The notes under the pieces: generated by a model
Seen by the model: the letters and a program-made list of their open reading frames with translations, nothing else
Database searches by the model: none
What the model was told of the DNA's origin: nothing
Shown here: one piece after another, positions 53,365 to 62,525 of the stretch
How positions within the stretch are numbered: the stretch's first letter is position 1
Layout of the letters: each line of letters starts with the position of its first letter
Source of the DNA: Moorena producens 3L
Lineage (GTDB): Bacteria > Cyanobacteriota > Cyanobacteriia > Cyanobacteriales > Coleofasciculaceae
Length of the DNA: 64,000 nucleotides
Assembly: GCF_000211815.1 (NCBI RefSeq)
Contig: NZ_GL890953.1
Coordinates: forward strand, 1-64,000
Direction: 5' to 3'
Program-made: the position numbers and the translations under genes

Positions 53365-53536
53365 TTTGATATTATATAAAATCGCCAACTGGATCGAATT
53401 TTAATGTGAATATACCTGCCTTATAAATTTGATCTATGGCAATACCTAATGAACGGTTGCAAACAAGTCCTGGGTAATTCTCGTTCAAAAGCCTACTGTA
53501 GCCTGATGAAAAATTAAATCACTATCATCTTTTTTA

Positions 53537-54799
53537 ATGCTGATTTTGAATAAAAAACAAAAACCACGTATTCTCATTGTCAGTAACTTTTATCCGCCTG
53601 TCTTTTATGGTGGTTATGAGCTTGGCTGTGCTGAAGTTACTCAAGGATTGCGGGAGCGAGGTTTTGAAGTCGTTGTTTTGACTTCTTCCCATCGGCAGGA
53701 AGAATGTAAAGAGGAGGATAGTATTCTCCGAATTTTACCTTCCCTGTTTGGACGAAACTTGTCCCAATTTGGAGCGATTGATCGATTCAGGCAACTACTG
53801 ATTCATGAATATGTGACAAAGCGTTCTTTCCTCGCTACACTGCGGGAAGTTCAGCCTCACCTCGTTTACTTTTGGAATCTCAGTGGATTATCCCGGTCTT
53901 TAGTAGAGTTCGCGCAGCTCAATCACTACTCTTGGGGCTTATTTATTTTTGACCATTTTTGGCGAGACCTCAATGTAGATGCCTGGTCGCGACATGTAAC
54001 CACCCCTGCTAATAATCTGGTGCGACAGTTTAGCCGTCAATGTGTGCTTCAATTGGGAAAACTGATGGGTATACCGCCAGCACAAGCAATGATTTCTCCA
54101 GATTTTATACATTACCCGACTATTTATCTGCGCCAATACCATGAAGGCAAATCTTTGAATACTTCGGTCTGGCTCAAAACAGATTGGGGCATTAATACAG
54201 ATTTATTTAAGCCACCCTCAACTCCTGCTGCCAATCCCAATCGCATACTCTATGTAGGTCAGGTCGCTGAGCATAAAGGCGTTCATGTTTTAATTCAAGC
54301 TTTGGGACAATTGCGAAAGCAGTATAACTTACAGAATCTGAAGTTGACCCTTGCAGGTCCTTGTCTTTCACCAACCTATCGAGCAAGGCTAGAAGAGCTT
54401 ATTGCTAAATGTAGCTTAGGGGATGCAGTAGTTTGGTTAGGTTCGATGGAACGGTCAGCTTTGCCAGAAGTGTATGCCCAAAATTCCATCTTGGTATTTC
54501 CCAGCGTCTGGGAGGAACCCATGGGCATTGTGATTTTAGAGGCAATGACCGCTGGTTTAGCAGTTGTTGCATCCCGCACGGGAGGAGTGGCAGAACTCAT
54601 TGATGATGGTACAAGTGGGTTACTATTTCAGCCTGGGGATGTGAAGGATTGTGCTGAGAAGGTGGGTCGATTGTTTGATCATCCTGGGCTACTTGCGAAT
54701 CTCAGTCAGAATGCTCGTCGAACGGCCAAAACCCGGTTTCAATTTTCGCAGGTGCTTGATCGAATTAGTTCAGATCTTCTCAAACGATGCTCTATGTAG
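53537..54799 (+). CDS. GT4-family glycosyltransferase
   Basis: GT-B enzyme of 420 aa. N-terminal signature VSNFYPPVFYGGYELGCAEVT (the acceptor glycine-rich loop). The C-terminal domain has RILYVGQVAEHKGVHVLIQAL and the donor-site E-x7-E region EPMGIVILEAMTAGLAVVA, both typical of GT4. It follows the AT-rich nonulosonate cassette after a 170-bp gap and has higher GC content, like the genes up to 59.7 kb. Probably extends the polysaccharide repeat unit from the cytoplasmic side. Intact. Confidence 0.85.
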   Translation: MLILNKKQKPRILIVSNFYPPVFYGGYELGCAEVTQGLRERGFEVVVLTSSHRQEECKEEDSILRILPSLFGRNLSQFGAIDRFRQLLIHEYVTKRSFLATLREVQPHLVYFWNLSGLSRSLVEFAQLNHYSWGLFIFDHFWRDLNVDAWSRHVTTPANNLVRQFSRQCVLQLGKLMGIPPAQAMISPDFIHYPTIYLRQYHEGKSLNTSVWLKTDWGINTDLFKPPSTPAANPNRILYVGQVAEHKGVHVLIQALGQLRKQYNLQNLKLTLAGPCLSPTYRARLEELIAKCSLGDAVVWLGSMERSALPEVYAQNSILVFPSVWEEPMGIVILEAMTAGLAVVASRTGGVAELIDDGTSGLLFQPGDVKDCAEKVGRLFDHPGLLANLSQNARRTAKTRFQFSQVLDRISSDLLKRCSM

Positions 54800-54939
54800 C
54801 AACCAAGATTGATATTTGAAAATTTCTCAGACTTGATGCCCTGCCTAGTGGTGGCTTCAGTCTCAGTATACTTAGAAGCGATCAAGTCGGATTGCTATCT
54901 TTTTTAATAATCTTAAGTTATTGTATATTTCTACTGGTT

Positions 54940-56183
54940 ATGAAAATTGGTCTAACTATTAGAACGTTTTACCCAAAGTCCGGTGGACTACAAGCCCACG
55001 CAGAGAAATTAGCCCATAGATTGCGTGCTCGGGGACACGAGGTCACAATAGTGACGCGAGCCATTTCGCGCACCCCTTCTTACTGGGATACCTTTTTTTT
55101 TCTGAGTCCGTCTCTGAGCTTAAAGTGAGCGGTCTACAAGTTAACGTCCTCAGACATCCCAGAGTTGCGAATGTCATCATGTGGGTGGTTTCAAAATGCA
55201 TTGGCCGTCCGAGTTTTCGCTCCCTAGGCATCGTCTTATTTGAGGCTTTATTTGCCCGACAGGCGATCGCTGCCCTAAGAGGAGTTGACGTCATCCACCA
55301 CATTGGTCAGGCTCATGAGTTGATTGGGTTTGCAGCGGCGGCAGCCGCTCGCAAGTTAGGTGTGCCCTTTGTAATCCAGCCTACAGTACATCCAGGTCAA
55401 TGGGGAGATTCACCCTTTGACTTCTATCTCTATCAACAGGCACAAGGTCTGTTTGCTATTACTAACTTTGAGCGTAACTTTCTAGAGTCTTGTGGTCTAT
55501 CTGGTCCTTTTTTTATCGTTGGTAACGGTATCGATAATCGAACGGACGGCAATGCCAATCGGTTCCGGCAGAGCTACTCTCTTGAAGGACCCATTGTTCT
55601 ATTTCTGGGCAGAAAAACACCAGATAAAGGCTATACTTTGCTCAAGCAGGCTTTTTCTCTCGTGCAGGCTCAGCGTCCGGACGCCAAGTTGGTTTGCATG
55701 GGCCCAACACCAGGGGAGCAACCGTCTCAAGTGTGCCTTGAAGTAAAGGATGGAGTTCTCGAACTGGGCTTTGGCTCGGAGCAGGATAAGCATGATGCTC
55801 TGGCAGCTTGCACAATGCTGTGTGTTCCCTCTGAAGGGGAGGCATTTGGCTTAGTTTATATGGAAGCTGGTCGTTATGCCAAACCTGTTATTGGCCGTCG
55901 GTTACCAGTTCTCGAGGAACTACTGGGGCGACAGGGTGCGGGTTTGTTAGTAGGCAGAGCCTACGGTGAGGGCAATCAGGTAGGTCTTGATGTAATAGAG
56001 CTGAAGGATGCCATACTTCAATTACTAAATGATCCTCAACTGGCTGAGCAGTTGGGTAAAAATGCTGATCAGGTTTCAGAAGCGTTTATCTGGTCTCGGG
56101 TGGTGACCCGGTTTGAAACCGCCTATCGTAATGCTGTTGCCAACAAGACAGTTAGCTTGGAGTGTCTTTCTCAGACAAATTAA
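54940..56183 (+). pseudogene. GT4-family glycosyltransferase with a frameshift at a T9 run
   Basis: The 5' part (ATG 54940, MKIGLTIRTFYPKSGG) and the 3' part (from about 55115) belong to one GT4 gene of about 414 aa. At 55093-55101 a run of nine T shifts the frame: TPSYWDTFFF reads into LSPSLSLK and stop at 55126-55128. With one more T it would read SESVSELKVSGLQVN and continue with IVLFLGRKTPDKGYTLL and EGEAFGLVYMEAGRYAKPVIG. Everything downstream looks intact, so this may be recent, a phase-variable switch, or a sequencing error. Confidence 0.8.
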
Positions 56184-56203
56184 GGATTTCGTGAAAATCA
56201 GTT

Positions 56204-57205
56204 ATGCCTGATGTCAGTATTATTGTCCCTCTTTATAATAAAGCACTTTATATAGGTGCAGCAATCAATTCTGTCCTTGCACAAACCATTACTGATTGGG
56301 AACTGTGGGTCGTAGATAATAACTCTACAGATAACGGCTTAGAAATCGTCCAAAAATATTGTGACCCAAGAATCCATCTTATTTCATGTCCTAAACGTAC
56401 AGGTGGGCCTGGAGCACCTCGCAACGTGGGGTTAAGGCATGCAACAGGAACCTGGGTCTTATTTCTAGATGCTGACGACACTATAGAATCGACTCATTTA
56501 GAAAATTTATTGTCGCCTGTTGAGGATCATCCTCACGCAGCTATCATTGCCGGACATTGGCAAGAATATGCTAATTCAAATCCACAACAGCGCACCTTGA
56601 AAGCACCTGCTGGCTATGATTCAACAGCTTTTGGCTTTCCTGATGGAGCAATTGCCTTTGCTTCCTGGGCAGTGCATTCAGCAATAGTTAGGCGAGATAT
56701 TTTGCATACACCATTTATTTGGGTTGAAGCGCTTGACCGTTATATGAGTGAAGACACAGCCTTTTGGTTTCGCCTTACTTCTACATTCTCGGTAGCATAT
56801 ACTGCTAGCGCTGGTGCACTCTATCGCCAAGAAATTGAAGACAACCGAAATCAGCCAGATGTTCTGGCTTTATGGTTTCAATCTATGAAGGCAATTACTA
56901 CCGCTAACATAGATTTTCTTAGTCAACAACAGCGATCGCTAACCGCAAAACATTGTGAAAGTCTCATGCGTCTCTACTCAGATATTTATCTGAAGGCACG
57001 ACTACAAAATGACGCCACAACTGCTCATGAAGCAATGGAAATCGCTAAGGAATGGCTCAAAGAATGCTCAAAGCGAAAAGGTTGTAAGTCTTTGTCACTC
57101 AGGGTAAGGGAAGTACTAGGATTGCATCGATTCCTTTCTATCATGTATTGGCAACAAAATTTAGTCACAACAGTTAATCAGATTGCTATCAGCAAGGTTG
57201 GCTAA
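56204..57205 (+). CDS. GT2-family glycosyltransferase
   Basis: GT-A fold enzyme of 333 aa. It starts VSIIVPLYNKALYIGAAINSV with the GT2 nucleotide-binding strand, DNNSTDNG, and the D-x-D-type motif VLFLDADDTIE near residue 88. GPGAPRNVGLRHATG is the conserved segment before it. C-terminal region is helical, ending in MYWQQNLVTTV, perhaps weakly membrane-associated. ATG start 20 bp after the previous gene. It likely adds one sugar to the growing glycan. Confidence 0.87.
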   Translation: MPDVSIIVPLYNKALYIGAAINSVLAQTITDWELWVVDNNSTDNGLEIVQKYCDPRIHLISCPKRTGGPGAPRNVGLRHATGTWVLFLDADDTIESTHLENLLSPVEDHPHAAIIAGHWQEYANSNPQQRTLKAPAGYDSTAFGFPDGAIAFASWAVHSAIVRRDILHTPFIWVEALDRYMSEDTAFWFRLTSTFSVAYTASAGALYRQEIEDNRNQPDVLALWFQSMKAITTANIDFLSQQQRSLTAKHCESLMRLYSDIYLKARLQNDATTAHEAMEIAKEWLKECSKRKGCKSLSLRVREVLGLHRFLSIMYWQQNLVTTVNQIAISKVG

Positions 57206-57294
57206 CTCTCAAGCAGAAGCTACTGATTGAAGAATTAGGATTTAGCTTGGACGAAGCAAAAACACTTAACTTTAGGTAGCATCGCGGTTAAAAG

Positions 57295-58542
57295 ATGACA
57301 AAATCATTACTAGTTGTTGAAGAAGCCCTCAGGGATCTCAAAGCCCACTGGTTTGAGTATATTAAAACCATTACTCAAGCTGCGGAAGCCCAGGGATGGC
57401 AAGTACAAGTTGCTGCTCACCACGATGTCGTTCCAGAAATTTGCCAAGAATTAAAAGTTTTTCCCCTGTTTCGTTACGCTCGATATCTAGACAACCATAA
57501 AAAAAAGTTACCGGGTGAGAGATATTATGGCTTTTTGCTTCATAGTTGGCGATGTTTAGTTGTGCTCGTGCCTCTACTAGGGAAACAGCCCCGTTATGAG
57601 CATATTTTTGTGCCTACGGTTTTGATACATCATCTGCTAGCTTGGTGGATGATTATGACATTTCATCCTCAAAGACCTCAGCATTTAACCCTATTCTTTG
57701 TGGCCAATCCAGGGATTTGGGATCGTAATACTCAGAAGTCAATCTTACCATCATCTCCTCTCCTGGGAATTCAAGGCTTCCTACTCCGCCGTTTTCAGAA
57801 GCTAGTGGCACAAGGAACAGTTACCTTGGCTGTGGAAACTAAGGGAGCAAAACGAGAGTTTGAGGAACTAACTAATTTACCGTTCCAGCTTTTTCCCCAT
57901 CCTGTACCTCAGTTAATAGAATCTAGCCCACCATCACTTAGATTATCATCAAGCCAAGAGTTATCTAGTGCCCCCACCTTTGCTTGCTACGGTTTTGCGA
58001 GATATGAGAAGGGTTCTGATATGTTCAAAACAGCCCTTGAGCAACTCTTGACTAAACAGCAAGACATTCCGGTTCAATTCTGTATTCAATGGGTTGAACC
58101 TTTTAGCTTACCTGATGGCAGTATCTGTGAGCCTGGTTCCCTACTGCGCCAACATCCCCAGGTGACAATAATTGATCGCCCTCTCCAATCCCATGACTAT
58201 CAGACTTTACTGAGCAAGACCGACTGCATGATTTTACCCTACCGCAATAGTTCTTATCATGGTCGTGTTTCCCGGGTAGCCATTGAGGCGGTATGTTTAG
58301 GAATTCCCCTTATTTATACCCAAGGAGGTTGGTTAGAAGAGGTGATCGGGGAATTTGGTGTAGGGATTGGTATTCAAGATGAGAGCACAGAAGAATTAAC
58401 TCAAGCAGTTATAACTATGTGGAAAAACTTTAATGAGTATGCTCAACTTGCTTTCAGGAAAAGGGCAAAAGCTCAACAATACTTCTCACCAGAAAATTTA
58501 TGTCAGCAACTTTTGTCGCCAAAATATAGACCTAAAGAATGA
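57295..58542 (+). CDS. GT-B glycosyltransferase
   Basis: The 415-aa protein starts LLVVEEALRDLKAHWFEYI, has a mainly helical N-terminal domain with PQHLTLFFVANPGIWDR, and a C-terminal GT-B domain with FACYGFARYEKGSDMFKTAL, MILPYRNSSYHGRVSRVAIEA (the donor-binding E region) and LGIPLIYTQGGWLEE. Family placement between GT1 and GT4 is uncertain. Its stop overlaps the next start by 4 bp (ATGA), so both are translationally coupled. Confidence 0.75.
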   Translation: MTKSLLVVEEALRDLKAHWFEYIKTITQAAEAQGWQVQVAAHHDVVPEICQELKVFPLFRYARYLDNHKKKLPGERYYGFLLHSWRCLVVLVPLLGKQPRYEHIFVPTVLIHHLLAWWMIMTFHPQRPQHLTLFFVANPGIWDRNTQKSILPSSPLLGIQGFLLRRFQKLVAQGTVTLAVETKGAKREFEELTNLPFQLFPHPVPQLIESSPPSLRLSSSQELSSAPTFACYGFARYEKGSDMFKTALEQLLTKQQDIPVQFCIQWVEPFSLPDGSICEPGSLLRQHPQVTIIDRPLQSHDYQTLLSKTDCMILPYRNSSYHGRVSRVAIEAVCLGIPLIYTQGGWLEEVIGEFGVGIGIQDESTEELTQAVITMWKNFNEYAQLAFRKRAKAQQYFSPENLCQQLLSPKYRPKE

Positions 58543-59690
58543 AGTTACTTTACTATTCTCCTGCTAGCTATGGAGGACTAGCTGACTATGCCCACTATCA
58601 AGCTAATGCCCTTGTATCTGCTGGCGCACAGGTAACGTTACTGACTACGCCCAACTATCCCGTAGGTAGGGGAGAAGCCTATGAGATTGTACCTATTTTG
58701 GATGATACCACGGCAAGTCCTGGGGTGCATACACGAATGCCCAAGGTTCTTAAAGCAGGCTATCTTTCCTATAATCTGCTCAGCAATATTGCTAGATTAA
58801 CCCGTTTTATTGAAGAAAATCGGTTTTCTCACGTCTTAATGGGTTCTTACCTGGAATACCTTGCGCCCTTGTGGGCCAATCACCTGAGGCGATTAGCTAA
58901 TCGGGGAGTGGTATTCGGTGCAGTAGTCCATGATCCCGTGCGAGATTTTGTCCTGGGGCCTCAATGGTGGCATCGTTGCTCTATTGCAGCAGGCTATTCG
59001 TTTCTGCGGGAGGCATTTGTTCATGAAGCCATTGATCTAGATACAGTTAGCCCTATGCCTCAATTGCGCACAACTGTAATTCCCCACGGTATTTATGAAT
59101 TATCCAAAGCAACTCAATCCAGGGAAAAAATGCGCAACTCCCTCAACTTACCTCCAGAAGCTAAGGTGATGTTGTCCTTTGGGCATATTCGTCCGAACAA
59201 AAACCTTGACCTGGTAATTGAGGCAATGGCTCGTGTCCCTGATGTATATTTAGTAGTCGCGGGAAAAGAACAGTCTTCTAGTCAGCAACTTGCTCGTCGT
59301 TATCAAGAATTAGCTAAGGAATTAGGTGTAGCAGATCGCTGTCGGTGGCAGATTGGCTTTATTCCCCCAGGGGAAATTCCCAATTTGTTTGACATGAGTG
59401 ATTTAGTTTTATTGACTTATGATCAGACATTCCACTCTGCTAGCGGTGTTTTAAGCGTTGCCACACACCATCGTAAACTTTGCTTAGCTTCCAGTGGAGA
59501 AGGACCTTTGAAAGAGATGGTGCAAAAATATCAACTGGGATTGTGGGTTGATCCTGATAGTGTAACTGCGATTGTCGAGGGCTTAAATTCATGGTTGGGA
59601 ACAACAATCAAACCTTGCTGGGAAGAGTATTTTAGGGATAATTCTTGGCAGGAAAATGCCAAAATTGTCATGAATATGTTTCAAAAATGA
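58539..59690 (+). CDS. GT4-family glycosyltransferase
   Basis: GT-B enzyme of 383 aa, coupled to the upstream gene by a 4-bp overlap. N-terminal YYSPASYGGLADYAHYQANAL matches the GT4 acceptor loop. The C-terminal domain shows LSFGHIRPNKNLDLVIEAM and LLTYDQTFHSASGVLSVATHH at the donor site, in place of a strict E-x7-E. Next to other glycosyltransferases; likely a polysaccharide-specific transferase. Intact. Confidence 0.83.
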   Translation: MKLLYYSPASYGGLADYAHYQANALVSAGAQVTLLTTPNYPVGRGEAYEIVPILDDTTASPGVHTRMPKVLKAGYLSYNLLSNIARLTRFIEENRFSHVLMGSYLEYLAPLWANHLRRLANRGVVFGAVVHDPVRDFVLGPQWWHRCSIAAGYSFLREAFVHEAIDLDTVSPMPQLRTTVIPHGIYELSKATQSREKMRNSLNLPPEAKVMLSFGHIRPNKNLDLVIEAMARVPDVYLVVAGKEQSSSQQLARRYQELAKELGVADRCRWQIGFIPPGEIPNLFDMSDLVLLTYDQTFHSASGVLSVATHHRKLCLASSGEGPLKEMVQKYQLGLWVDPDSVTAIVEGLNSWLGTTIKPCWEEYFRDNSWQENAKIVMNMFQK

Positions 59691-59707
59691 TTTTTATTTA
59701 AAAAAAA

Positions 59708-60508
59708 ATGTCAACATTAATAACTCTAATAAAACTTGTAGCACATGCAAGACATGGAAAATCATATCGCCACAAATACTTGGCATTTCTTCTCGGAGGA
59801 TTAGGAATTATGGGACACCATCGTGCTGATATGATCAGATGGTTTATTGACCAAATTGACAGTTTTGGAAAAAAAGGTTTTGTTAATTTCCAGTTTTATC
59901 AGAATAGTAAATTGACTCAGTTTTCCATGCGTCAAGGAAATGAAGCAGATTACCTAATGGTAGGGGAAATAGTTAGGGGTGGTTATTGTTTACCTTCTTT
60001 TGAACCAAAGACTATTGTGGATGGAGGTGCAAATATTGGTGCTTTTGCTATTCAGGCTTTTAATTATTTTCCTAAAGCTAAACTAATTTGCTACGAACCT
60101 GATGACCATAATTTTAAGCAACTCCATGCAAATTTATCCTTAAATTCCTGTGAAGCAAATGTTCATAAACTGGGTCTTTGGTCAAAGAATATAACTCTTT
60201 ATTACCATAGTCAATCTTCACAAACTGGTTATATTGATGAACAACCTCCAGGCATTCCTATCTCGTGTATTTTACCTGAAATAGGCTCAGAATGTTGGCT
60301 TAAATTAGATGTTGAAGGTGCTGAATATGAAGTAATTCCGGCTTTATTTAAAGCTAGTCAATTTCCTGATTGGATTAGTATGGAAATTCACGAATTTGAT
60401 ACAAAAGGACAATCTTTGCTACTTCTGTTAAAAGAACATGGCTACACTATTCAAGGTGGTGAAGATCCAGAGGTTTCTTGTACTGTTATTTCTGCGTATA
60501 AGTCCTAA
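59708..60508 (+). CDS. FkbM-family methyltransferase
   Basis: SAM-dependent O-methyltransferase of 266 aa with FkbM-type motifs: TIVDGGANIGAFAIQAFNYF (motif I), KLICYEPDDHNFKQLHANL, NVHKLGLWSKN, and WLKLDVEGAEYEVIPAL. FkbM proteins in glycan loci methylate sugar hydroxyls. The N-terminal 60 residues form a helical extension. It lies 17 bp after the GT4 gene and 3 bp before the acyltransferase gene. AT-rich like the genes at 46-53 kb. Confidence 0.88.
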   Translation: MSTLITLIKLVAHARHGKSYRHKYLAFLLGGLGIMGHHRADMIRWFIDQIDSFGKKGFVNFQFYQNSKLTQFSMRQGNEADYLMVGEIVRGGYCLPSFEPKTIVDGGANIGAFAIQAFNYFPKAKLICYEPDDHNFKQLHANLSLNSCEANVHKLGLWSKNITLYYHSQSSQTGYIDEQPPGIPISCILPEIGSECWLKLDVEGAEYEVIPALFKASQFPDWISMEIHEFDTKGQSLLLLLKEHGYTIQGGEDPEVSCTVISAYKS

Positions 60509-60511
60509 TCA

Positions 60512-61051
60512 GTGAATCCTAAAATTATTGCAGGTAGTATTCTCAACTATCACTACAACCATTGGCTGAGTAACTGTCCCTCCCGTAAAATCCGCATTGC
60601 TTACCTCAAGGCATATTTAGCCAGGCTAGGAAAGGAAACATCGGTTCAAATGGGCTGTCGCTTTCTTAATGGGCGTAAAGTCTATTTGGGCGATCGCAAC
60701 GTAATTAACTTTGGCTGTTTATTGGATGGTCGCCATTATCACATTCACATTGGTAACGATGTTTCTATTGGTCCAGAGGCAACCATTTTAACCTTAGGGC
60801 ATGACCCCCAATCCCCTAGTTTTGGGGATCGAGGTGGAGATGTCATTATTGGCGATCGGGTTTGGATTGCCTATCGAGCTATTATTTTACCTTCAGTAAA
60901 AATAGGAGAAGGTGCGGTAATTGGTGCAGGATCAGTAGTTACTAAAGATGTGGAACCATACACGATTGTGGCAGGTAATCCCGCTAGATTGATTAGGAAG
61001 CGAAATCCCGAGTTAGACTATCACTTATACTACCAACCATGGCTCGTGTAA
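60512..61051 (+). CDS. Left-handed beta-helix acyltransferase (hexapeptide family)
   Basis: The 179-aa protein has repeated hexapeptides ([LIV]-G-x4), visible in VYLGDRNVINFG, IHIGNDVSIGPEATIL, DVIIGDRVWIAYRAIIL and VKIGEGAVIGAGSVVTKDV, with active-site His in LGHDPQS and a tail GNPARLIRKR. This is the WcaF/VatB-type acetyl-CoA-dependent acyltransferase layout. It probably O-acetylates a sugar of the polysaccharide. Start GTG at 60512; it overlaps the SGNH hydrolase gene by 13 bp, so coexpressed. Confidence 0.86.
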   Translation: MNPKIIAGSILNYHYNHWLSNCPSRKIRIAYLKAYLARLGKETSVQMGCRFLNGRKVYLGDRNVINFGCLLDGRHYHIHIGNDVSIGPEATILTLGHDPQSPSFGDRGGDVIIGDRVWIAYRAIILPSVKIGEGAVIGAGSVVTKDVEPYTIVAGNPARLIRKRNPELDYHLYYQPWLV

Positions 61052-61719
61052 AAAATACCAAAAAATCTTTCGGCTATGGTCTTGTTTTATTTACTTGGCT
61101 CGTAATTATTTTATTTTCACCAATTTTAGGTACTTTAGCAATTAACAAATATTCACGCAATGCCATCCTAGAAACATGGTCACATTGGGTCTCTGAACAA
61201 CGCAATGCTACTGCTGTATTTTGTGGTGACTCACTAGCAGCTGGAGGGGGACATTGGGGTCCAAAAATTGGCATTGGGTATTTTACAACCCGGAATCTGG
61301 CTGGGAATGGATACACCATTCGACAAACTATTTCACAAGTTAAAAAAGCCAATATATACCAACCCAAATATATTATTGTTTCAGCAGGTACAAATGATGC
61401 ATTTTCTATACTCGATGAACGTCAAACTATTGAAGATTCAATATTAGATCTTAGCAAACTAATCAATTCAACTCAATCTTCTATAATTTTGACTCTTCCA
61501 CCTCCCACAAGAAGACCTGAAGTAAACGATATTATTATGAAACTGCGTGGAAAAATGATTCGTGTTGCTCAATAATCTAATATTAAAATTATTGATTCTT
61601 GGTCAGATTTTATTGATGATGAAGGTTTACTAAAAAAAGAAATGACAACAGATGGTACACATCTAACTGATCAAGCCTACGAGATTTGGGCACAAAAAAT
61701 CCAGAATCAGATGCTCTAG
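61039..61719 (+). pseudogene. SGNH/GDSL hydrolase with an in-frame stop
   Basis: An N-terminal membrane anchor (YGLVLFTWLVIILFSPILGTLA) precedes an SGNH domain: block I AVFCGDSLAAGGG (Ser), the Gly region ARNLAGNG-type (here RNLAGNGYT), block III VSAGTNDA and block V TTDGTHLTDQAYE with the catalytic Asp/His. A TAA at 61573-61575 interrupts the frame after IRVAQ; the next codons SNIKIIDSWSDF continue without shift to the stop at 61717-61719. The truncated product lacks the catalytic Asp and His. Probably once an esterase acting on the acylated glycan. Confidence 0.8.
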
Positions 61720-61745
61720 AAAGATTAAAATTACTATCAAAAAAA

Positions 61746-62462
61746 ATGGAATTATCATATTTAGAATTTTGCCCAAGTCTCAATAACATTATCGCAACGG
61801 GGAAAAGTATTGATGAAAATAACAACACTATCCCTGTGTCAGGTTTATCAAGTATTAACAATATCAAGGTGCTGCGAGAAATTATTCTCGCTAAACGTCC
61901 CCATAAAACGCTAGAAATCGGCTTAGCTTATGGAGGAAGTGCACTAGCTATTCTGGCAAGTCTTCAAGAAATTCACAAAGATAACAACTTTCTGCATACA
62001 GCCATAGACCCTTTTCAGAAAAAATCTTGGAAAAATAGTGCCCTGACTGTGTTAAAAGCAGAAAATCTAAGTCAACAATTTAGGTTTATTGAAGATTTTT
62101 CTTATTTAAGCTTGCCTCAACTAGTAAAATCAAAAGAAAAATTTTATCTGATTTATGTTGACGGATCCCATTTGTTTGAAGACGTATTTATAGATTTTTA
62201 TTATTCCACACTTTTACTTGAAAAGGACGGAATTATTCTGTTTGATGATTGTGCTGATAGCCATGTCAGAAAGCTAATTAAATTTATCAAAACTAACTAT
62301 TCTGATTTACTAGGGAGCTTTTCTTTAGAAAAATATACTCAGAAAAGTTTTCTGAAGAAAATAGTGAATAGATTGGGATACAGACAAATGGAGGCTTTTA
62401 AACGGATTGGGACTCCTCCAAGAGGTGCTGAAGCTTGGAATTCAAAATTGAAATCATTCTAG
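61746..62462 (+). CDS. Class I methyltransferase (Methyltransf_24-like)
   Basis: The product is about 238 aa from the ATG at 61746 (MELSYLEFCPS); a TTG at 61686 would add 20 residues overlapping the SGNH frame. Motifs: HKTLEIGLAYGGSALAILA (SAM site), HTAIDPFQKKSW, and FYLIYVDGSHLFEDVFIDF with the D-x-S-H of Methyltransf_24, then GGIILFDDC-type (here DGIILFDDCADSH). The catalytic pattern resembles TylF-like and cephalosporin-hydroxylase-like enzymes. It probably methylates a glycan sugar. 62463-62525 holds no gene. Confidence 0.75.
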   Translation: MELSYLEFCPSLNNIIATGKSIDENNNTIPVSGLSSINNIKVLREIILAKRPHKTLEIGLAYGGSALAILASLQEIHKDNNFLHTAIDPFQKKSWKNSALTVLKAENLSQQFRFIEDFSYLSLPQLVKSKEKFYLIYVDGSHLFEDVFIDFYYSTLLLEKDGIILFDDCADSHVRKLIKFIKTNYSDLLGSFSLEKYTQKSFLKKIVNRLGYRQMEAFKRIGTPPRGAEAWNSKLKSF

Positions 62463-62525
62463 TCTAATTATCAATAATTTATCACAATAAACTTTGCAGG
62501 TACAAATCTTTTTCCCTCAATAATT

